Assembly: GCF_041261445.1 (NCBI RefSeq)
Contig: NZ_JBGCCU010000009.1
Span: 62,001 to 126,000, forward strand
Length of the DNA stretch: 64,000 nucleotides
Source: Catenulispora sp. EB89
GTDB taxonomy: Bacteria > Actinomycetota > Actinomycetes > Streptomycetales > Catenulisporaceae
Reading direction: 5' to 3'
Each line of letters starts with the position of its first letter. Position 1 is the first letter of the stretch. The notes under the pieces were generated by a model, which saw only the letters and a program-made list of their open reading frames with translations, did not search any database and was not told the origin of the DNA. Made by a program: the position numbers and the translations under genes. Positions 30,354 to 38,675 of this stretch are shown in pieces.

Positions 30354-33300
30354 GCGACGAAGCGGAGACGACCCCGCACGGCCCCGACCACACAGCAGCA
30401 CGCCCGCCGGCGGAAGGAGCACGGCCCATGCCGGAGGACGCCGCCGGGCCGAGTTCGGAAGCCACCGCCGAGCCGAACGCGGCGCTCGCCGATGCGCAGG
30501 CGGCCGCCGCGCCCGACCCGCGTGCTGCCGCTCAGGCCGCCGCCGGGCCGAGCTCGCAAACCGCGGCGCCAACTGGTGCACCCGCTGATGGGCTCGCTGG
30601 TGCGCCAGTCGGTGCGCAGGCCGCCGAGCCCGCCGGCGCGCTCGCCGATGCGCAGGCGACCGCTGCGCCCGACCCGCGTGCTGCCGCTCAGGCCGTCGCC
30701 GGGCCGAGCTCGCAGATCGCGGCGCCAACTGGTGCGCACACTGATGGGCTCGCTGGTGCGCAAGCCGGTGCCAGGACGAGCTCGCAGATCGCCGTGCCAA
30801 CTGGTGCACCTACTGGTGGGCTCGCCGATGCGCAAGCAGCCGCCGGGCCAAGCTCGCAAGATGCTGAGTCTGCCGGCGCGCAAGCCGCCGAGCCCACCGA
30901 CGCGCAAGCCGATGTCCTCGCCGGCGCCCGGGTCGAAATGCTCGCCGCCGCGCATCTCCCAGCGGCGCCCGCCACCGTTACCACCACCCTCCCCGCCGGG
31001 CAGCCCGCCGCCGGCATCGGTCGCCTCGCCGCGACCGTCGGCCGCCTCCAGTCCCTCCTCCATGACGCCGAGTCCAGCGCCGATGTCCGGGTCCTGATCG
31101 CTCTCGCGCGCGGCATCCTCATGGAGCGCCTGCACATCGCGCCGGCCGCTGCCGCGCGCCAGTTGGAGGAGCTTGCCGAGCGCAGTGGGGTGCCGGTCGT
31201 CGAGCTGGCGGCTGACATCGTCAACGAGATCGCTGGCGATCCGCTCGGTGAGGTGGCGCGCGCCAGTGTCTCGGATCCGCGGCGGGCCACCGCCGGCGCG
31301 CAGGCGCTGAATGTGCGGCTGCGGGCCGCCGAGGCCGGCGTGCTCACCGCCTCCGACGTGCACGCCGCCGCCGGCTCGCTGCATCGGCAGGCGCTGGAGC
31401 CGCTCGGCGCTGTCGCGGTCGCGGTCTGGGCGCTGGCCGCCGATGGCTCGCTGCTCCTGGCCGGGTACTCCGGTTTCGCCGCCGCCGAGGCCCGGAGCTG
31501 GTATCAGACTCCGCCCGGCGTCGAGACCGCGGCGCGGCGCGCCATTCGTACCCGTGCCACGCACTGGAGCAAGGGTCCTGACCGGGCGCCGAGCATTGGT
31601 GAGCGTACGCTCGGCCCCGACGCCGTCCGCGTCGCGATTCCGGCGCAGCTCGGCGGGCGGTTGCTCGGTGTGCTCGAGGTCTGCTGGCCGGGCCCGGTCG
31701 GTGAGCTGCCGCAGCCGGTGCACCGCCAGCTCCAGGCGCTGGCCGAGCTCTGCGCGCACACGCTCGACATCATGCCCGCGGATCAGCCCGGCGGATTCGG
31801 CCCGTCCGGCGGCCAGGGCGGACAGGGCGGACAGAGCGGACAGAATCAGAGCGGCTACAACGGCCACAACGGCAACGGCCCAGGCGCCCCCGGCCAAGGC
31901 CCCGCCCCCGTCGCCCCCGGCCTCAGCGACCTCCTCGACGGCCTCCTCGAACCGGCCCTCGTCCTGCAACCGCAGTACGATGCCGCCGGCGTCCTGGCCG
32001 ACTTCCGCATCGTCCATGCCAACCGCCGCTTCGTCGACCCCGTGGGCCGCCCCTCCGCGGCGATCCTCGGCACGCCGTTCCTCCAGGCCTACCCTCTGTC
32101 CGCCGAGGACGGCGGCCTCTACGAACGCATCGAGCACGTCCACGCCACCGGCGAACCCTTCCACCACGACCGCGTCGTCCTGCGAGCTCTGATCGCCGGC
32201 ATCCCGGTCTCCACCTCCCTCACCGTCGGCATCAGCCGCCTCGGCCCCAGCCTGGTCCTCACCTGGCACCCCGAGGACGAGGAAACCCGCCTGGCTCGCC
32301 TCCTCCAGCACGCCCAGCGCCTGGGCCGCTTGGGCGGCTTCGAGGAGAACCTGCTCACCGGCGAGGTCACCTGGAGCGGCGAGCTGTTCGAGCTGTTCGC
32401 CCTGCCCGGCACCGCGCAGCCGGTCCCGATCCGCGAACTCGCCGCCCACGCGCACGCCGACGACGTCGCCGCGATCTCCCGCTTCGTCCGCACCGTCCTT
32501 CACCACCGCACCCACGCCTCCGCCGCCTTCCGCCTCCAGCGCGGCGACGGCGTCCAGCGCTACATCCGCATCGTCGCCGAGCCCGTGCTCGAAGACGGCA
32601 CCATGACCGCCGTGCGCGGCGCCTGCCAGGACGTCTCCGCGCAGCACTGGACCGAGATCGCCCTGGCCGCCACGCGCGACCGGCTGGAGCACAGCGAGCG
32701 CGAGGTCGAGGAGAGCAACCGCCTGACCCTGCGCCTGCAGCGCGCGATCATGCCGGTCGCCCCGACCCTGATCGACGCCATGGGCCTGCAGATAGCGACC
32801 AGGTACCGGCCGGCTGAGAAGGGCCACCTGGTCGGCGGCGACTGGTACGACGCCGTCGTCCTGCCGAACGGCCGTATCCTGCTGGTCGTCGGCGACGTCG
32901 CCGGCCACGGCATCGACGCCGCCACCGAGATGGTGGCGCTCCGCAACGCCCTGCGCGGCCTCGCGGCGACCGGCGCGACCCCGTCGCAGATGCTCAACTG
33001 GCTCGGCACGGTCGCCCACCACCTGTCCGGCAACGTCGTCACCGCCACTGTCATCTGCGGCATCTACAACCCCGAAGACCGCGTGTTCCGCTGGTCGCGC
33101 GCCGGGCACCCGCCGCCGCTGCTGGTCCGGGACGGCGTCACCGCCGTCCCGCCGACGCCCGAAGGGATACTGCTGGGAGCGCTGGGAGAAGCCCGCTACG
33201 AGGAGCAGGTGCTGCAACTCCAGCCCGGCGACAGGCTGCTGATGTACACCGACGGCCTGATCGAACGCCGGGACCGCGACATCGAGGAGTCGCTGTCGGA

Positions 33301-33421
33301 CCTGCTCAAGCTGGTCCAGCCGGACATCGACTCGCTGGAGGGGCAGCTGGAGCACCTGCTCCTGCACAGCAACGCCGACACCGACGACGACACGTGTCTG
33401 GTCGGGGTCGAGGTGCGGTGA
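30350..33421 (+). CDS. ANTAR-GAF-PAS-SpoIIE phosphatase
   Basis: A 1023-aa protein. The first ~215 residues are an Ala/Pro/Gln-rich repeat region. The ANTAR-like domain is near 225-295 (LQSLLHDAESSADVRVLIALARGILMERLHIAPAAAARQLEELAER). GAF follows at about 335-470 (AVWALAADGSLLLAG, VAIPAQLGGRLLGVLEVCW), a PAS-type domain at about 525-635 and a second at about 650-760. The C-terminal SpoIIE/PP2C domain (about 790-1020) shows LVGGDWYDAVVLPNGRILLVVGDVAGHGIDAATEMVALRNALR and YTDGLIERRDRDIEESL with its metal aspartates intact. It is coupled to the HAMP kinase by a 4-nt overlap, so it probably acts in the same pathway, dephosphorylating a STAS antagonist. A second start, ATG 30428 (GGAAGG site), would shorten it by 26 aa. 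Confidence 0.9.
30482..30761 (+). repeat. 156-bp in-frame tandem repeat in the phosphatase N-terminus
   Basis: A 124-bp block (30482-30605) recurs almost exactly at 30638-30761, period 156 bp (52 codons). Shorter copies sharing GCCAACTGGTGCACC and CTCGCAGATCGC continue to about 30900. The result is an Ala/Pro-rich, probably disordered N-terminal stretch. Confidence 0.85.
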
Positions 33422-33425
33422 GCGG

Positions 33426-33734
33426 CTACGCGGTCACCGTGAAGAGCTCTTTGACCCCGGCCAGCTCCAGCACCCGCAGTACCGGCTGGGACGGCGCCGC
33501 CAGCGTGATCACGCGGCTGTTCGCCGAGGCGCGCTGCATGGCGTGCACGAGGACCCGCAGCCCCATGGAGTCCAGAAAGGTGACCTGGGAGCAGTCGATG
33601 ACGAGATCGGACGAGCCGTCCCAAGCCTGCTCGACGTCGGCCTGGAACCGGCCGTGCGCGGCGAGGTCGACGTCCCCGACGACGGTGAGCAGCACGTGGT
33701 CCGCGAACTGCTTCGCGGTACAAGAGAACTCCAT
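33426..33734 (-). CDS. Anti-sigma factor antagonist (STAS domain), second
   Basis: A 102-aa single STAS domain starting MEFSCTAKQFADHVLLTVVGDVDLAAHGRF. The phosphorylatable serine is Ser56 in QVTFLDSMGLRVLVHAM. ATG 33734 follows AGGAG at good spacing; the longer frame from 33800 has none. It is convergent with the SpoIIE phosphatase with only 4 bp between stops, so transcripts from the two overlap at their ends. It is a close paralogue of the protein at 25231-25566. It is likely the substrate of one of the two SpoIIE phosphatases and of the GHKL kinases nearby. Confidence 0.92.
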   Translation of the reverse strand: MEFSCTAKQFADHVLLTVVGDVDLAAHGRFQADVEQAWDGSSDLVIDCSQVTFLDSMGLRVLVHAMQRASANSRVITLAAPSQPVLRVLELAGVKELFTVTA

Positions 33735-33907
33735 GGCGGCTCCTAGCCCTCGACCCCGTATCTGAATCCCCTCCGGCGTCGAGCCGACGGTAGCGGACAC
33801 CAGCTTTCGGCATCGCCGCGGGCTCTGTCAACTGATACATGAACTACTTCTCGTGATTCACACTTCGTGGGTAAGCTGACCCCGAAGAGACAGGGCGGAG
33901 AGCACAG

Positions 33908-34357
33908 ATGGATCCTGAATCACAGTCCGACCGGACGTCGTCGACGGTCTCGGAAGCCACGGCCGAGCCGGAAACGGTCCTGGTCCGGGTGCCCGCGGAC
34001 CCCGACTACCTGGCCGTCATCCGATCGGCCAGCGCACACGTCGCCACCAAGTTCGGCTGCACGCTGTCTGAGGTCGCCGACCTGCGCCTGGCCGTCGACG
34101 AGGCGAGCGGCCTGATGCTCCGGCACACCGTCGGCGACCGGCGGGACCCCGGCGCCGGGGACCTGGAGTGCCGTTTCATCCTGGCGGCCGCCGAGCTCCG
34201 CGTCGTGCTCAGCCGCCAGGCCCAGGACGTCGCGCGGCCCGCGGACGACGACTTCGGCTGGACGATCCTCAGCGCGCTCGTGGACGACATCGTCTGGCGC
34301 GTGGACGGCCCGACCGTGCACGTGGAGATCGTGAAACGCCGTACGGCCGGGAGCTGA
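33908..34357 (+). CDS. Anti-sigma factor, degenerate GHKL (RsbW-like)
   Basis: A 149-aa protein immediately upstream of the sigma factor gene (4-bp gap), so cotranscribed and the likely cognate anti-sigma factor. The fold is RsbW-like: VRVPADPDYLAVIRSASAHVATKFGCTLSEVADLRLAVDEASGLMLRH, then beta strands LECRFILAAAELRVVLSRQA and a final HVEIVKRR. The normal N-box asparagine (TNAxxH) is replaced by SGLMLRH, and no DxGxG box is seen. ATP binding and kinase activity may therefore be lost, and the protein may act purely by binding. The family is known in actinobacteria as anti-SigF/SigB partners. Confidence 0.85.
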   Translation: MDPESQSDRTSSTVSEATAEPETVLVRVPADPDYLAVIRSASAHVATKFGCTLSEVADLRLAVDEASGLMLRHTVGDRRDPGAGDLECRFILAAAELRVVLSRQAQDVARPADDDFGWTILSALVDDIVWRVDGPTVHVEIVKRRTAGS

Positions 34358-34361
34358 GGCG

Positions 34362-35153
34362 ATGGACACCCCCGCCACACCCGACGACTACGCGCGTGAA
34401 CGCGCCGCGGCCCGCGCCGCCCTGGTCCGTCTCCGAAGGATGCCGCCCGACGATCCCGAATACGATTCGCTGCGCGAGCACGTCATCGGCGAGTACATGT
34501 CCTACGCGCGCTATATAGCGGGCAAGTTCCGTCAGCGCGGCGAAGCGCAGTCGGACCTGGAGCAGGTCGCGTACCTCGGCCTGGTCAAGGCCGTCGACAA
34601 CTTCGACCCCGACTACGGCGCGGCGTTCCTCACCTACGCCACGCCGATGATCGCCGGCGAGGTCAGGCGCCACTTCCGGGACACCACCTGGGACGTGCAC
34701 GTGCCCCGCAGGGTGCAGGAGAACGCCTTGGCGGTCCGGGCCGCGGAGCGTGAGCTGACCCAGGAGCTCGGCCACCCGCCGAGCGCGGCCGAGATCGGGC
34801 ATCGGCTGGAGCTGTCGGCCGACGAGGTCGCGGAGGCCTATGAGGCCGGCGCCGCGCACCACGCCGCGTCGCTGGACGTGCCCACCGCCATGTCCGACGG
34901 CGACGGCGCGAGCCTGGGCGACCTGCTCGGCGACGACGACCCCGGCTTCGAGCTGGTCGTCAACCGGGAAGCGCTCAAGCCGCTGCTCGCCGAGCTCAGC
35001 CCACGCGACAAGCGGATCCTGCTGATGCGCTTCTTCCGGAACATGTCCCAGGTGCAGATCGCCGAGGAACTCGGGGTCTCGCAGATGCAGGTCTCCCGGC
35101 TGCTTTCGCGGATCCTCGGAGACCTGCGGAAGGGCGTCGAGGCCGAGCGCTGA
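34362..35153 (+). CDS. RNA polymerase sigma factor, SigB/SigF/SigG subfamily
   Basis: A 263-aa group 3 sigma factor. Region 2 lies at about residues 45-115 (YMSYARYIAGKFRQRGEAQSDLEQVAYLGLVKAVDNFDPDYGAAFLTYATPMIAGEVRRHFRDTTW). Region 3 runs from about 118 to 170 (VPRRVQENALAVRAAERELTQELGHPPSAAEIGHRLELSADEV). Region 4 is about 205-258, with the HTH MSQVQIAEELGVSQMQVSRLLSRILGDLRKG. Typical -10 recognition in this subfamily is GGGTAY and -35 GTTT. Both motifs occur together in front of the membrane protein gene at 36701-36724. Located next to its likely anti-sigma factor; a strong hairpin follows. Confidence 0.95.
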   Translation: MDTPATPDDYARERAAARAALVRLRRMPPDDPEYDSLREHVIGEYMSYARYIAGKFRQRGEAQSDLEQVAYLGLVKAVDNFDPDYGAAFLTYATPMIAGEVRRHFRDTTWDVHVPRRVQENALAVRAAERELTQELGHPPSAAEIGHRLELSADEVAEAYEAGAAHHAASLDVPTAMSDGDGASLGDLLGDDDPGFELVVNREALKPLLAELSPRDKRILLMRFFRNMSQVQIAEELGVSQMQVSRLLSRILGDLRKGVEAER

Positions 35154-35221
35154 GCACTGCTCGCCCACCTGTTCGTTTAACGCGCGCCGAAGTGGTAATC
35201 CGAGGACAGTGTCGCTTGACG

Positions 35222-35250
35222 GCGCGGTCCGGTGTCGGAACCCGGACCGC
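35222..35250 (+). terminator. Hairpin after the sigma factor gene
   Basis: CGCGGTCCGG (35222-35231) pairs perfectly with CCGGACCGCG (35241-35250), with a 9-nt loop. It lies 68 bp after the sigma gene stop and ~70 bp before the MEDS gene. It could terminate the anti-sigma/sigma operon or attenuate read-through into the MEDS gene. Confidence 0.75.
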
Positions 35251-35320
35251 GGAAGGACGTCGGCCGACTCCGAGTCTTGAAGAACATGCCGTCGGCCCGT
35301 CGTCTGTGTGAGGTGAAAGC

Positions 35321-36307
35321 ATGAGCAGGCTTCCCTTCGCTGCTCAGGACCCCGTCGCCGCGGAGTCGTTCCGCCATGAGGCGTTCCTGTACTCCGGTGA
35401 TGAGCACTTCGTGGCGGGCACCACCGCCTTCGTGCGGGGCGCGTTGGACGCCGACGAGACCGTGCTGGTCGCGGTCGTCGAACCCCGTGCCACGCTGCTG
35501 CGGGACGCGCTGGGCCGCGACGCGGAGCATGTCGGCTTTCTCACCATGGAGACCGTCGGCCGCAATCCCGCGCGGATCATCCCGGCGTGGCAGGAATGGG
35601 TCGACCGGCACGCGTCCGGCACGCGCGGGTTCCGGGGGATCGGCGAGCCGATCTGGGCCGCCCGCACATCGAGCGAGGTGGCCGAGTGCCAGCGGCACGA
35701 GGTGCTGCTCAACACCGCGTTCGACGACGGCCCGGGCTGGTGGCTGCTGTGTCCGTACGACGTCGACGCGCTGTCCGGGCCGGTGATCGAGCGCGCGCAC
35801 GCCGCTCATCCCCACGTCTTCGTCGACGACATCCGGACGCCCAGCGCCACCTATCCGCAGTTCGGCGCGGGCGCCGGCGCCGGGACCGCCCCGGCCTTCG
35901 ACGAACCGCTGGAAGAACCGCCGGGGCCGGTGTGGGAGATCTTCTTCGACCTGGCGAGCCTGGGAGAGCTCCGCGACCGGGTCGCGGAGTTCGCGGAGCC
36001 GGCGGTCGACAAGCGCGGGACCGACAACGCGGTCCTGGTCGTCAGCGAACTGGCGGCCAACAGCATCAAGTACGGCGGGGGAGCGGGGATCCTGCGCTTA
36101 TGGCGCGACGGCCAGAGCCTGGTGTGCGAGGTGCGGGACGACGGCGTGATCACCGATCCGCTGGTCGGCCGGCGCCGACCCTCCGTGCTCGTCGGCGGGA
36201 AGGCCGGACTGTGGATCGCCAACCAGGTGTGCGACCTGTTACAGATCCGGTCGGCACCGGGAAGGGGGACCACAGTCCGGGCCCGCTTAGGAATTACAGA
36301 TCATTGA
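35321..36307 (+). CDS. MEDS-domain sensor with C-terminal GHKL kinase (RsbA-type)
   Basis: A 328-aa protein. The N-terminal MEDS domain (about residues 18-170) reads FRHEAFLYSGDEHFVAGTTAFVRGALDADETVLVAVVEPRATLLRDALG and FRGIGEPIWAARTSSEVAECQRHEVLLN. The C-terminal GHKL ATPase (about 200-325) has an intact N-box VLVVSELAANSIKYGGGAG, DDGV and GGKAGLWIANQVCDLLQI. This is the actinobacterial RsbA-type anti-sigma regulatory kinase that senses small molecules through MEDS. It is encoded downstream of the sigma factor, probably as a second switch kinase. Its 3' end overlaps tail-to-tail by 14 bp a SigB-promoter-driven membrane protein gene on the opposite strand. Confidence 0.9.
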   Translation: MSRLPFAAQDPVAAESFRHEAFLYSGDEHFVAGTTAFVRGALDADETVLVAVVEPRATLLRDALGRDAEHVGFLTMETVGRNPARIIPAWQEWVDRHASGTRGFRGIGEPIWAARTSSEVAECQRHEVLLNTAFDDGPGWWLLCPYDVDALSGPVIERAHAAHPHVFVDDIRTPSATYPQFGAGAGAGTAPAFDEPLEEPPGPVWEIFFDLASLGELRDRVAEFAEPAVDKRGTDNAVLVVSELAANSIKYGGGAGILRLWRDGQSLVCEVRDDGVITDPLVGRRRPSVLVGGKAGLWIANQVCDLLQIRSAPGRGTTVRARLGITDH

Positions 36308-36596
36308 TGAGCCGGCGGAGGATTCCGCCCAGAAGCAGGTAGCACACCGCGGCCAGACCGTAATTCAACACCACGTTCAAATCGTGGCTGTCGGGCGTGA
36401 ACAGATTCAGGAACCAGGTCGCGAACCAGGCCGCCCAGTCGGCGTCCGTGCTCACGATGTCGTTGCCGCCGTTCGCGTTGAGCAGGACGAAGATGATGTG
36501 GCCGATGATGATGATCGCGATGATCGCGGTCGCCAGGAAGACCAGGTCGCCGGGCGCGCGTCGGTGGTAGAACCGTGTGCGGGTCTCAGTGGTCAC
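36294..36596 (-). CDS. Small two-helix membrane protein, SigB-promoter driven
   Basis: A 100-aa protein starting at GTG 36596. The N-terminus is basic (TRFYHRRAPGD). Transmembrane segment 1 is at about residues 17-40 (LVFLATAIIAIIIIGHIIFVLL), followed by a loop with tryptophans (ADWAAWFATWFLNLF), and segment 2 at about 75-95 (NYGLAAVCYLLLGGILRRL). No family is recognised. It overlaps the end of the MEDS kinase gene by 14 bp tail-to-tail. About 105 bp upstream is a perfect SigB-type promoter on this strand, so it is probably a direct target of the cluster's sigma factor. Confidence 0.8.
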   Translation of the reverse strand: MTTETRTRFYHRRAPGDLVFLATAIIAIIIIGHIIFVLLNANGGNDIVSTDADWAAWFATWFLNLFTPDSHDLNVVLNYGLAAVCYLLLGGILRRLINDL

Positions 36597-36700
36597 CAGA
36601 GAGATCCTTTCTCGGCATTGAACCGGATGCCGCGGGTGTGCGACATCTTCGTAGGAACACGGTCCCCGTATTCAGTGGCCGGCTTGCGGCCTCACCCCTG

Positions 36701-36724
36701 ATACCCGATCCAGGGAAATGAAAC
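36701..36724 (-). promoter_or_regulatory. SigB-type promoter on the minus strand
   Basis: On the minus strand GTTT (36724-36721), a 14-bp spacer and GGGTAT (36706-36701) match the SigB/SigF consensus GTTT-N14-16-GGGTAY exactly. It faces the small membrane protein gene at 36596, giving a leader of about 98 nt. The sigma factor encoded at 34362-35153 is the obvious candidate to read it. Confidence 0.8.
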
Positions 36725-36804
36725 TGTGGATATTATGCAAAGAAGAGCCATGAAATGGCGCACAGGTAATGCCTGCGAGCGGTGACCGAGAAGGTCTATC
36801 CCGT

Positions 36805-37314
36805 CTATCCCTTTTGTCGCCCGGCTTGTCGCCCGACCTCGAAGGAGACGGTCTTGCCGGCCCGGTCGGCAGCGACCTGGAGCCGGTCCACGGTCAGCTG
36901 CACCATCTCCAGCCCGCGCCCGCCGACGTCGGCCGGCGCCGCGTGCCGGGCCCTCGGGAGCCGCGAGGACTGGTCGGCGATCTCACAGCGTGCGCTGGTC
37001 GGGCAGATCTGGGCCGCGACGGTGACCGGGCCGGCGCCGTGCACGACCGCGTTGGTCGCGATCTCGCTGTAGGCGAGCACGAGGCGGTCGGTGTCGTCGC
37101 AGTCGCCCCACATCTCGGTCGCCGCCATCGCCAGCCAGTGCCGCGAGCAGGCGACGTCGGCCGGGGTGCCGGGGAAGGACCACGACAGGGAGCTGGCTCG
37201 GGGCTCGCACGCGTTTCGGGGCTCCCCGGAGGGCGGGGTTCCACGCCGCGCGCCGCGTGCCTGGCGGTCTGCCGTGGTGTGGGCGGCTGATCCGGTGGAG
37301 CGCGATTGCTGCAT
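36805..37314 (-). CDS. GHKL ATP-binding switch kinase (RsbW-like)
   Basis: A 169-aa protein starting MQQSRSTGSAAHTT. After a 45-residue disordered leader comes a compact GHKL domain: WSFPGTPADVACSRHWLAMAATEMWGDCDDTDRLVLAYSEIATNAVVHGAGPVTVAAQI, with a proper N-box (SEIATNAVVHG). DVGGRGLEMVQLTVDRL is the G2 box, and TVSFEV follows at the C-terminus. Proteins like this are widespread in Streptomyces and act as serine kinases or anti-sigma factors for STAS/sigma partners. Start ATG 37314 follows GGAAGGG. Together with the MEDS kinase and the degenerate anti-sigma factor it gives three GHKL proteins within 3.4 kb. Confidence 0.88.
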   Translation of the reverse strand: MQQSRSTGSAAHTTADRQARGARRGTPPSGEPRNACEPRASSLSWSFPGTPADVACSRHWLAMAATEMWGDCDDTDRLVLAYSEIATNAVVHGAGPVTVAAQICPTSARCEIADQSSRLPRARHAAPADVGGRGLEMVQLTVDRLQVAADRAGKTVSFEVGRQAGRQKG

Positions 37315-37367
37315 GGTCGTCCCTTCCATCCTCGCCGGTCCGAACGCGGCGACGGGTTTCGCCGTCG

Positions 37368-37784
37368 TCAGTGCAACGGAATGTCCCGGATCTCGTGCGC
37401 CAAACGGAGCCGGCTCTCCTCGCCGAGCTGCTCGGCCTCCCGGACCGCCGCCCGGACCGCCCCGGCCTTCCCGGTATCGGCGATCGCCCGAGCCGCCGCC
37501 GCGAGCCGATCCCGGTCCTCCAGGATCTCCAGCGTGCGGATGCGTTCGGCCTGCTCCCACACCACGCGCTCGCGCTCGATGAACTCCCGCAGCTTGCTGT
37601 CCCGCTCGCTGCATCCCGATCCGGAAGCGTGCCGCGCGCCCGCCTGCCGCTCCGCCTCGGTCAGCCCGGCCATCCAGGCGCCGCCGACGATTTCCTCAGC
37701 GGCCCAGACCACATCGTGTCCGGACACCTGCGCGACCAGCCGTGAGTACGCGGCCCGCCTCCTCCTGGCCTTCCACATTCCCAT
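37368..37784 (-). CDS. Helical hypothetical protein
   Basis: A 138-aa protein starting MGMWKARRRRAAYSRLVAQV, predicted largely helical with charged heptads (ERERVVWEQAERIRTLEILEDRDRLAAAARAIADTG), no membrane segment and no signal peptide. The ATG at 37784 is preceded by AGGGAGCAGAC. Its stop is 53 bp from the next gene on the same strand, the GHKL kinase, so the two may be cotranscribed. I recognise no family; a coiled-coil partner in the stress block is possible. Confidence 0.65.
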   Translation of the reverse strand: MGMWKARRRRAAYSRLVAQVSGHDVVWAAEEIVGGAWMAGLTEAERQAGARHASGSGCSERDSKLREFIERERVVWEQAERIRTLEILEDRDRLAAAARAIADTGKAGAVRAAVREAEQLGEESRLRLAHEIRDIPLH

Positions 37785-37944
37785 GTCTGCTCCCTGATCA
37801 TCGCTGCCTGGGTCACCCGGTGCCCGGCTTCTTGATCGTCTAACAGCCGGGTTCGGCTTGATTGTTCGCCGGCCCCGGTTGTTTGCCGGTCTCGGTTCTG
37901 GACACAGACGGTCCTTACGACAAGCGAGAGAGAGGACTTCCGAG

Positions 37945-38628
37945 ATGCAGGACACCCTCGAGTACGTGATAGGCAGCCGCGTCCGATGCGCCGGGGAGGA
38001 GTGCGGCGAGGTGGAGTTCGTGGTCGTCGATCCGATCGCCGACAAGCTCACGCACCTCGTGGTGCGCGCCGACGACGCTGAAACCGAGCCGCGCCTGGTG
38101 CCGGTGCACCTCGCCGTCCCCGGCCCGGACGGCGTGGAGCTGAACTGCACCCGCGCCCGGTTCGAGGAGTTCGAACCCGCGATGCGGACCTTCTTCCAGC
38201 CCGGCGCCGAGCCCACCGGACTCACCGAACCCACCGGGATCACCGGATCGGGGCGCGGCGACCGGGTCCTGGAGTGGCCGTTCTACGGCCTCGCGCCGTC
38301 GCCCGCGCTGGTCGGCTTCGCGCCGGGCGTCGATCCGCAGCCCGCGACCACGACCGTGGAGCGCCTTCCGGCCGGCGAGGTGAGCGTCCGTCGCGGGGAG
38401 CGCGTGCACGCCGTCGACGGCGAGATCGGGCGGGTCCGGGGCCTGATCGTGCTGCCGCCGGAGAGCGAGGTGAGCCACGTGCTCCTCGACGAGGGCCACC
38501 TGTGGGGCCGCAAGCGTGTCGCGATCCCCATCCGGGACGTGACCGGGATCGACGCGGACGGCGTGGCCGTGCGACTGTCCAAGGACGAGATCAAGGATCT
38601 GCCGCCGGTGGACGTCGAGGGCCTGTAG
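37945..38628 (+). CDS. PRC-barrel-like protein, two tandem halves
   Basis: A 227-aa protein starting MQDTLEYVIGSRVRCAGEECGEVEFVVVDPIADKLTHLVVR, a PRC-barrel pattern with one half at residues 5-85 and a second at about 145-225 (VSVRRGERVHAVDGEIGRVRGLIVLPPESEVSHVLLDEGHLWGRKRVAIPIRDVTGI). PRC-barrels bind ribosomal or photosystem partners, or act as generic adaptors; the two-domain actinobacterial form appears in stress loci. It is divergent from the helical gene at 37784. No catalytic residues are visible. The start follows GAGAGGAC. Confidence 0.8.
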   Translation: MQDTLEYVIGSRVRCAGEECGEVEFVVVDPIADKLTHLVVRADDAETEPRLVPVHLAVPGPDGVELNCTRARFEEFEPAMRTFFQPGAEPTGLTEPTGITGSGRGDRVLEWPFYGLAPSPALVGFAPGVDPQPATTTVERLPAGEVSVRRGERVHAVDGEIGRVRGLIVLPPESEVSHVLLDEGHLWGRKRVAIPIRDVTGIDADGVAVRLSKDEIKDLPPVDVEGL

Positions 38629-38675
38629 AAAAGCACCAGAGCGGCATCAGCCGCTCCAGAACGGAGGAATGCCCT

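Noticed and set aside
33830-33907. SigB autoregulatory promoter before the anti-sigma/sigma operon (GTGGGTAA)
   Set aside because: The -10 deviates and no GNNT box lies at 14-16 bp upstream.
35170-35200. SigB-like GTTT near the MEDS gene
   Set aside because: The downstream element is GGTAAT or TGGTAA, only about 4 of 6 matches, so too weak.
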